Below are positions 51,974-57,533 of a DNA stretch of 57,533 nucleotides, piece after piece (position 1 is the stretch's first letter; every line of letters begins with the position of its first letter). The stretch comes from Thermogemmatispora sp. (GTDB taxonomy: Bacteria; Chloroflexota; Ktedonobacteria; Ktedonobacterales; Ktedonobacteraceae). The DNA lies in the NCBI RefSeq assembly GCF_019683635.1, contig NZ_JADGIA010000007.1:1-57533 (forward strand), read 5' to 3'. Below the pieces are notes generated by a model. The model was not told the origin of the DNA. It did not search any database and saw only the letters and a list, made by a program, of their open reading frames with translations. The translations under genes and the position numbers were made by a program.

Positions 51974-52843
51974 ATGTCTGGAGAAGAGAGGCAGCAATAC
52001 ACAACAACGAAGCGATCCGTCCGGCTCAGAAGAGACGAAATGCCCCTCCCTACAACGCAGACACGCCGTGGTGGCTATGTACCACCAGATCCGCTCGATT
52101 ATCTTGCAGAAGACGATCCAGATGCATCACGACCACCGCGGCCCGGTAGTAGTGCCATTCGGCTCAACGACCCTCGTCTCACGGGGACGCAGCGAGCCAT
52201 AAGCCCGCAATCGACCACGCGCCAGATGCCGGTGCCCTACACCTACCGACGCAGCGCTCAGCAGCCGGTGACAACCACGGCCAGCCCGGCCATCACGGCG
52301 CGCATGCGAGCTACACCAGCGCCAGCGCCGCAGACCTCACAGAAAGCTCCTTACAAAAGCCCCCTCCCCGCGAGAGAGAAAGTATCAAATCGGCGTATCC
52401 ACTGGCTGCTCTTTATCGGCGTTGGCATGCTCGCCATGTTGGCTCTCTGGGTTCTTACCTCCTGGCTGATCTCCTGGGGCACCCAGCGCCTTGATGACAT
52501 CCGTTATGGCAATCCGCGCACCTATCAGACTGACGCCGTCGTTGGTCATGGAGGCGACAGTCCTCAGCATCCGAGCCACTTTATCGCCATCAACCTGCAC
52601 GGCCACATCATTGTTGTTGAGCTGATGGCTGGCGATCCTGCGAAAGCCATTACCTACGGCGGCCCCTATCTCTATGGCACCAATTCGAATGTCGACCAGA
52701 TTCCCCCAATCCTGGAGTTCAAGGACGTCAACGGTGATGGCAAGCCTGACATGATCATCCACCTCGGCGATCAGAACATTGTTTTCATTAACACGGGGAC
52801 AAAGTTCAGGCCGTCTGATGCCAATGACAAAATCCATCTCTGA
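51974..52843 (+). CDS. single-pass membrane protein with VCBS/FG-GAP-like end
   Basis: The 289-residue product has a disordered, Thr/Pro/Arg-rich N-terminal part (about residues 1-140), one membrane helix (WLLFIGVGMLAMLALWVLTSW, about 142-163) and an outer domain. The outer domain ends with DVNGDGKPDMIIHLGDQN, an FG-GAP/VCBS-type calcium loop. One such repeat alone cannot form a full propeller. Likely topology has the N-terminus inside. GGGAGAG precedes the ATG. Function is unknown. Confidence 0.65.
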   Translation: MSGEERQQYTTTKRSVRLRRDEMPLPTTQTRRGGYVPPDPLDYLAEDDPDASRPPRPGSSAIRLNDPRLTGTQRAISPQSTTRQMPVPYTYRRSAQQPVTTTASPAITARMRATPAPAPQTSQKAPYKSPLPAREKVSNRRIHWLLFIGVGMLAMLALWVLTSWLISWGTQRLDDIRYGNPRTYQTDAVVGHGGDSPQHPSHFIAINLHGHIIVVELMAGDPAKAITYGGPYLYGTNSNVDQIPPILEFKDVNGDGKPDMIIHLGDQNIVFINTGTKFRPSDANDKIHL

Positions 52844-53134
52844 GCAGGGAAAGAGCCACGGACCAGCCACCGTTTTTGTCTTCCAGGGATCTCAGGGAGA
52901 AGAGCTTAGTCTGCCTCCCTAACCAGGCAAGGCGACACAGGTCCATCGAGGATCACAACAGGGGAACAGAACAGCACAGATAAGATTAGCACAAGAGCCA
53001 GGATACTGCTCTGAGCGGAGGTGATGACACCACCGGCGCAGTATGGCCTTGCTGTTTTTTTGATAGTCTTTTCGGCCTTCTAGCGTGCAGCATCGGCGGA
53101 GAAGCCGGTGGGCGAGCGCCTTCGGTAATGGCGG
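52844..53134. other. gap between convergent genes
   Basis: CACCGGC (about 53030) and GCCGGTG (about 53104) are inverted but far apart. A T7 run (53054-53060) follows a moderately GC-rich stretch on the plus strand and may help end the upstream transcript. No gene recognised. Confidence 0.35.
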
Positions 53135-53521
53135 TCAGGGCTGCGCTTTTTTTGGCTGAATGAAGATGCGACGATAGCCCTCCTCTACTATCTCGGCAGG
53201 GAAGACGCGCAAGAGAGATACCAGAACAAGCACCAGCGTCAGCCAGTCGAATCCAGCATCAAGAGGCACTCCCAGGATAGTTCCCACTACAGGTAGCAGC
53301 GTACTGCTTACCAGCTCGCCAAAGGCATCAGGGAAGAGAAGCAACAAGAGAAAGACGCCACAACCGCCCACAAAGAGTACCTTTCGCCCAATTCCGACAC
53401 GCTTATGTCGCAGCAGGTAGACAATCAAGCGAACGGTCTTGATGACGTGAAAGAGTAGATCAAGGCGCCTCGGCCACAGTCGCCGCGGGCGCGTACCAGG
53501 CACAAGCAGTTCTCTCGACAT
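53135..53521 (-). CDS. small membrane protein of unknown function
   Basis: The 128-residue product has a basic N-terminus and about three hydrophobic segments (VLFVGGCGVFLLLLLFP, LLPVVGTILGVPLDAG and FDWLTLVLVLVSLL). The stretch LLPVVGTILGVPLDAGFDW faintly recalls the DUF1232/YkvA pattern, but the key acidic residues differ. GGAGGG precedes the ATG at 53521. It lies 184 bp beyond the end of the cytochrome gene on the same strand and may be in the same transcript. Confidence 0.55.
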   Translation of the reverse strand: MSRELLVPGTRPRRLWPRRLDLLFHVIKTVRLIVYLLRHKRVGIGRKVLFVGGCGVFLLLLLFPDAFGELVSSTLLPVVGTILGVPLDAGFDWLTLVLVLVSLLRVFPAEIVEEGYRRIFIQPKKAQP

Positions 53522-53705
53522 AGCATTCCCTCCATTATTTAATACGTAGCAAGCGCTACCGGGGTTTTCCAGGCCGAGAGACCACGAGGGGGTGATGGCG
53601 AGCGAGGCAGGCTGCTCTCCCCAATCCGGGCCCTCCAGACAGCAGGCAGGCAGATAGGGAAGGAAGGCAGCCCGCCCTGCTGTCTGTGACTGCTGCAGGA
53701 TGAGC

Positions 53706-54701
53706 CTAATGGAACAGCGTGGGGATCACCAGGGAGGCGGCATACTCTAAGTGCCAGATGACCAGGCCCGCTGTGACCAGGGCCAGGAGGATATGGAAGA
53801 TGCGCCAGTAGCGAATGACATAGCGATAGAAATGCTCGCGCCTCATGGCATGTTCGACCGCCCGCAAGGCCGCCATTTGCTCCTGGGCCCCGGGTAGCAA
53901 GGCCCCGGGACGGCTCAGAGGACTCTTACGATCGGGTACAAGGCGATAGCTCTGTTCATAGCGGCTCAGCTCCTGGGGCGTCTCCTCCAGTGTCAGATAG
54001 GCCAGGTCCCAGGGACCATGCAGGGTACGCCCGCGTCCAGCGCCTCCTCCGCGCTCTGGGGGAGCCGAAATAGCGGGCGAGGCCGAGGCCGGCGATGGGG
54101 TCAGGCCGCGCACACGCTGCATATTATGCTCGACAATGGCCTGCAGCTGCTGCGAAATGGCTTCAATGCGATCCTCTCCTTCTTGAGTCAGGGCCTTACT
54201 GGCCTCTTTCGCAATCAGGCGCGGCATGATTCGATCAAGGCTGCGTCCAATGATGCCGCTGATGACCAGGGCAATGAGGCCATAGAGGGCATAGGTGCCG
54301 GAGCGCGGGTTAAAATTGCCAAAGGAGTGATAGAAGATCAGAGCCAGACCGGTCAGACCAAAGAACATATGCCAGCCCAGGGCCGAGCGCAGTCCGCCAA
54401 TCACCTTTTTGCTCTTCCGCGAGCGGCGATGCAAGCTATAGAGGAGGCCGGCCAACAGGAGAAAAACGGTGCCCAGGACGGCGTAGGTCAGACCTACAAG
54501 GCTATCAGGGGTCGGATCGCTCCCATTGCGACTATACCAGATACAGAATGCCAGCCCAGCCACGATGATGAGCAACCCGAGCGCTATCCGCAGTAAATTG
54601 CGCGACTTGATATACACGAAAAAGAGTGGATAGCCTCTCGTACCAGCCCACTCTCGATCGGAGGCATAATCATAGGGCGAGGAAGAACGCGAAGCCGGCA
54701 T
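53706..54701 (-). CDS. heme-b-like membrane protein, probable redox anchor
   Basis: The 331-residue protein has about five hydrophobic segments. His residues within helices (LGWHMFFGLTGLALIFYH, and FHILLALVTAGLVIWHLEY near the end) are placed as in diheme b-type cytochromes or ferric-reductase-like anchors. Between them lies a cytoplasmic part of about 120 residues with a Pro/Gly-rich loop. GAGGAGG precedes the ATG, and the gene starts 4 bp after the stop of the 4Fe-4S gene. Together with it and the FAD enzyme, it likely passes electrons to or from the quinone pool. Heme binding is inferred. Confidence 0.7.
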   Translation of the reverse strand: MPASRSSSPYDYASDREWAGTRGYPLFFVYIKSRNLLRIALGLLIIVAGLAFCIWYSRNGSDPTPDSLVGLTYAVLGTVFLLLAGLLYSLHRRSRKSKKVIGGLRSALGWHMFFGLTGLALIFYHSFGNFNPRSGTYALYGLIALVISGIIGRSLDRIMPRLIAKEASKALTQEGEDRIEAISQQLQAIVEHNMQRVRGLTPSPASASPAISAPPERGGGAGRGRTLHGPWDLAYLTLEETPQELSRYEQSYRLVPDRKSPLSRPGALLPGAQEQMAALRAVEHAMRREHFYRYVIRYWRIFHILLALVTAGLVIWHLEYAASLVIPTLFH

Positions 54702-54705
54702 CAGT

Positions 54706-54999
54706 TCAATCCTCCTCTCCAGAACGGTACAGACGGATCTTCAGCCACATCATCATGGCATCACGGTGCAGGCCCACTGGACAGGGAGGCACGCAAGCAC
54801 CACACTGATAGCACGAGCGGGCAAAGCGCGCAACCGGAGCCGAGATCGGACCGCCGAAGGTCTCGCGATTGAGGACATCGATCGTTAGGGGTTCATCAAG
54901 AGCTGGGCAAGCAAGCAGACATTCGTTGCAGCCAATGCAGGCCTCAAGTTCCTGTTGAACCTGAGAAGCGGTTTTATGTAAAAGGACAGGATTACGCAC
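54706..54999 (-). CDS. protein with two 4Fe-4S clusters
   Basis: The 97-residue protein has two complete cluster motifs, CIGCNECLLACP (near residue 21) and CYQCGACVPPCP (near residue 63), in the spacing of HdrC/GlpC-type electron carriers. It would bridge the FAD enzyme upstream and the membrane protein downstream. The GTG start directly follows the TAA of the oxidoreductase (TAAGTG), with GAGG before it, so the two are translationally coupled. Confidence 0.88.
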   Translation of the reverse strand: MRNPVLLHKTASQVQQELEACIGCNECLLACPALDEPLTIDVLNRETFGGPISAPVARFARSCYQCGACVPPCPVGLHRDAMMMWLKIRLYRSGEED

Positions 55000-56838
55000 T
55001 TAACGTCCTCCCTCCCGTTTCTCACTGTAGGATCGACTATGCTGCATCTGCGCTGGACTCTGACGAGAGAATGCGGGCAGAGCAGGATCGCTGTAAGCCC
55101 ACAGATTGCGCCGTCCTCCGCGGCCCTGCTCTTGAGGAGAGAGCAGGTTGCCAGAGTTCAAGCGTGTCCCTGCCTGTCCTTGCCCTTGCTCTGGTAGAGC
55201 AGGCAAGGTGCCGGTGAAAGGACTGATCTCCTCCTCTTCGCGCAAAATAGGATAACGAGAGCCAGCATGCGCAGCAGGAGCAGAAGCCGGAGCTGGCTGA
55301 GATGCGGCACCTGGCCCGGTAGAGAGTGGGGGTAGCTGTTCGGTTGTTGGCAGGCGAGGCTCAAGCTGAGCTGCTGCAGCAGCCGGAGCAAGGCTGCGAG
55401 AGGCGGGAGCTGGCTCGGGTGTGGTCTGCGCGGTCGTCGGAACAGCAGGGGGCTTCACGCTGGCCAGACGTCCGCTGGTTACCAGATCCTGGGCGGTGTA
55501 GGTGCGCTGGCGTGTCAAATACTGGCGGGCATCGAACTCACCTTTCAAGAGGCCCTTCAAAATATCGCGCACGGGTAGTTCTTCATCGATGATGCGCTTG
55601 ATTGCCAGGCTATCGGGCTGCATCGGGCCGAGCGAGAGGTAGCCAATAAGGCGATCGCCCTGCAGCAAGAGACGGCGATAGCCACCGCGACTGGTATCGG
55701 TTAGCACGTAGGCTCCAGGAGGTGACTGCAGCGGATTGCCCACGTAGAGCATCGACAGGTCGCCCAGGTGCGTCGCATGCCAGGGGACACCGAACGGGCG
55801 CACGACCTCACGATGGCCAGTCATCATTGCTCCGGCCATGCGGCCCTGCTCCACAGCGGCGTACCACTGAGCGCGTGGCTCGTACTGGCCAGTGAGCGGG
55901 TTTTTGAGGGCCGCCACATCGCCGGCCACATAAATATCACGGACACTACTGCGCAGACGGTCATCGACCAGGATGCCATTTTCGTGCTTGAGGGGCAGAT
56001 CACAGTGTTTCGCCAGAGTCGTCACCGGCTTGGTGCCAGTGCAGGCCACGACCAGCTGGCAGGGGATAAACTGCTGATGATTGGTTACCACGCCAATGAC
56101 ACTGCCCACGCGGCCCACAATGCCAATTACTTCAGTAGAAGTGTAGACGGTCGCCCCGGCCTGCCTGATGCGCTCCAGCACCATCTCTGAAGCGGTCTCG
56201 TCCAGCATGCGCGGCAGCAGGACAGCGCTGCGGATCAACCAGTGGACATGGATGCCCCAGTGCAGCAGGCACATCACTGTTTCACAGGCATGAGCGCCAC
56301 CGCCGATCACCACAGCCTCCTCGACCTCGGGCAGACGGCGCCGCAGATCCAGATAGTCCTGAAGACGGTGCAAGGTCAGTACGCCATCGAAATCGCGTCC
56401 CGGCAACTGAGAGGGCAGAGCAGTCGGCGTACTACCTGTGGCTAGCAGCAGCGCACCGTAGCCAAAGGCGCTGCCGTTGGCCAGGGTCACTGACTTGCTC
56501 TGGGCACTGATTTTTTCAACCCGCGCGTGGATCAGGTGAATGCGCTCCTGGCGCTCTGTACCAGGGGGGTAGGCTAAAAGCTGCTCACGGGTCAGTTTGC
56601 CAACGGCGAACTGCTTGAGCGCGGGCGTATTGATCGTGGGATGGTTCTGATCGCTGATAATAGCAATCCGGGCATCAGGTTCGAAGCTCCGCGCCTGGAT
56701 GGCCGCGGTCAAACCAGCGATGCCGTTGCCAACAATCACAATATCGGCCCGATCAATACTGGGCTGATCAGTCCCTTTGAAAAAGGGTGCCCGGTGACCT
56801 GCATGATCCTGTCTCATATCTCCTCTATCTGTACTCAC
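55000..56838 (-). CDS. FAD-dependent NAD(P)H oxidoreductase with Pro/Ala-rich tail
   Basis: The 612-residue protein belongs to the two-dinucleotide-binding flavoprotein family. FAD motif IVGNGIAGLTAA lies near residue 36, the ATG motif LLATGS near residue 132, the NAD(P)H motif VVIGGGAHACE near residue 175, and the second FAD motif IYVAGDVA near residue 310. The domain resembles nitrite-reductase or rubredoxin-reductase type enzymes; no redox-active CxxC or CxxxxC is present. From about residue 465 a low-complexity Pro/Ala/Gln tail of about 150 residues follows, perhaps for docking. It may begin at the GTG at 56838 or the ATG at 56817. First gene of a three-gene operon. Confidence 0.85.
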   Translation of the reverse strand: MSTDRGDMRQDHAGHRAPFFKGTDQPSIDRADIVIVGNGIAGLTAAIQARSFEPDARIAIISDQNHPTINTPALKQFAVGKLTREQLLAYPPGTERQERIHLIHARVEKISAQSKSVTLANGSAFGYGALLLATGSTPTALPSQLPGRDFDGVLTLHRLQDYLDLRRRLPEVEEAVVIGGGAHACETVMCLLHWGIHVHWLIRSAVLLPRMLDETASEMVLERIRQAGATVYTSTEVIGIVGRVGSVIGVVTNHQQFIPCQLVVACTGTKPVTTLAKHCDLPLKHENGILVDDRLRSSVRDIYVAGDVAALKNPLTGQYEPRAQWYAAVEQGRMAGAMMTGHREVVRPFGVPWHATHLGDLSMLYVGNPLQSPPGAYVLTDTSRGGYRRLLLQGDRLIGYLSLGPMQPDSLAIKRIIDEELPVRDILKGLLKGEFDARQYLTRQRTYTAQDLVTSGRLASVKPPAVPTTAQTTPEPAPASRSLAPAAAAAQLEPRLPTTEQLPPLSTGPGAASQPAPASAPAAHAGSRYPILREEEEISPFTGTLPALPEQGQGQAGTRLNSGNLLSPQEQGRGGRRNLWAYSDPALPAFSRQSPAQMQHSRSYSEKREGGR

Positions 56839-57145
56839 CCATCACCTGAGTTCATCACCTGAGTGTGACCAGCTTCTTGCCCTCTGGCACGCTGGCCAGG
56901 CCCTGGCCTTTGACCGGCCCCGGCTCCAGCGACGAGGTCCTATGTTCCCTTCCCCGCTCACGTAATGCATCCTCTCAACCCACCCACCTGGAGGCTCACA
57001 GCTCTCGCTCCCTGGCTCTTGCTTTGCCTGTTCACCGTACTGACTGCCGCTGCAGATCATTGCCTTCGAGCGCTCAGGCATCAAGCTGTCAAGTCGAAAG
57101 CCTCAATTGAGACGGGCATGAGAGCCAGTGAACCAACGGTGACAG
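56839..57145. other. gap before the FAD enzyme gene
   Basis: About 300 bp with no gene recognised. A TTGACA on the minus strand (near 57090) has no -10 box at a suitable distance, so the operon promoter could not be placed. Confidence 0.35.
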
Positions 57146-57481
57146 CTAATCTACCTGAAAGGCAACCGGAGGCTTGCCCGTGGTCTGCTGATAATAATAG
57201 ACATCGGTATGTGCTTTCTCACGGAGATGCCGCTCCATATGCTGCAGCGCCAGACGACAGCGCTCTACGCAGAGAAAGCGCAGGCGTTGACCGCTGGCGG
57301 TCTGGAGCACAAAGCTCATATCGGCCTGCTGAATCGCCACAATTTTGCCATCGGCGTGCTCGACACCTGGCCCCTGGGTAACTGTTGGGTTGAACAGGGC
57401 GAGCGGGCTGATGCAGGCCAGCGACACGATAGCCACCAGAAGCAGGACAAATATGACAGCTGTGCTACGCGGAGAAATCAT
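57146..57481 (-). CDS. small secreted or lipid-anchored protein
   Basis: The 111-residue product has an N-terminal hydrophobic signal (TAVIFVLLLVAIVSLAC) whose end VSLAC looks like a lipobox. The mature part has a pair of Cys (LCVERC) and strand-like segments (GKIVAIQQADMSFVLQT) that recall small OB-like beta folds. Family not recognised. It lies close to the window edge, so its upstream control is only partly visible; an AT-rich stretch at 57500-57533 may hold its promoter. Confidence 0.55.
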   Translation of the reverse strand: MISPRSTAVIFVLLLVAIVSLACISPLALFNPTVTQGPGVEHADGKIVAIQQADMSFVLQTASGQRLRFLCVERCRLALQHMERHLREKAHTDVYYYQQTTGKPPVAFQVD

Positions 57482-57533
57482 AATCGCTAGCCCGGAAATT
57501 CATATCCATACATAGGAGTATTTTATATCAAGG

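Overview
The window looks like a chromosomal segment of a GC-rich, aerobic, heterotrophic bacterium, most likely a member of the Chloroflexota close to the Ktedonobacteria (Thermogemmatispora-like). This placement is an inference. It rests on the heme A synthase/heme O synthase fusion, a caa3-type oxidase with a divergently transcribed assembly block, many proteins with an N-terminal zinc ribbon followed by a Pro/Ala-rich linker and one membrane helix, and the GC-rich codon use. No insertion sequence, prophage or CRISPR array was seen.

Layout, left to right. (1) 1-3754: a membrane-anchored NACHT ATPase with ten gapless 33-residue HEAT repeats, behind a sigma70-like promoter. (2) 3779-8514: mutL and priA on the minus strand, translationally coupled. 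(3) 8817-10005: a putative DNA-binding regulator whose promoter carries a perfect inverted repeat. (4) 10438-14692: two zinc-ribbon membrane proteins around a 2Fe-2S ferredoxin that has Asp in place of one cluster Cys. (5) 15047-18344: short-chain dehydrogenase, proline dehydrogenase and NlpC/P60 hydrolase. (6) 18406-22086: a TIR-NACHT-HEAT protein with an AT-rich patch. (7) tRNA-Arg(CCT), an M16 peptidase, and a histidine kinase fused to a response regulator. (8) 27405-37064: cytochrome c oxidase (coxB, coxA, a small subunit, coxC), ctaG, the ctaA-ctaB fusion, a SCO copper chaperone and a BON-domain membrane protein. (9) 37720-45569: a Ser/Thr phospho-signalling cluster (receiver-TM protein, PP2C, kinase-TPR, PP2C with zinc ribbons, vWA, FHA). 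(10) 45717-48960: rpmH-rnpA-yidD-yidC-jag. (11) 49181-52843: PfkB-type kinase, rarA and a VCBS-like membrane protein. (12) 53135-57481: an operon of a FAD oxidoreductase, a 4Fe-4S protein and a heme-b-like membrane protein, flanked by small membrane or lipoprotein genes.

The clearest joint functions are respiration (block 8: copper delivery, heme A synthesis and oxidase subunits together) and phospho-threonine signalling (block 9). In block 9 a kinase, two phosphatases and an FHA reader are adjacent, and the kinase and both phosphatases carry a repeated P/A-T-hydrophobic-x-hydrophobic motif in their flexible linkers. The two NACHT proteins (blocks 1 and 6) have the build of STAND immune or signalling ATPases, but neither has recognisable defence partners beside it.

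Starts were chosen from ribosome-binding sites, promoters and domain starts read by eye. Functions come from motif recognition, without database searches.
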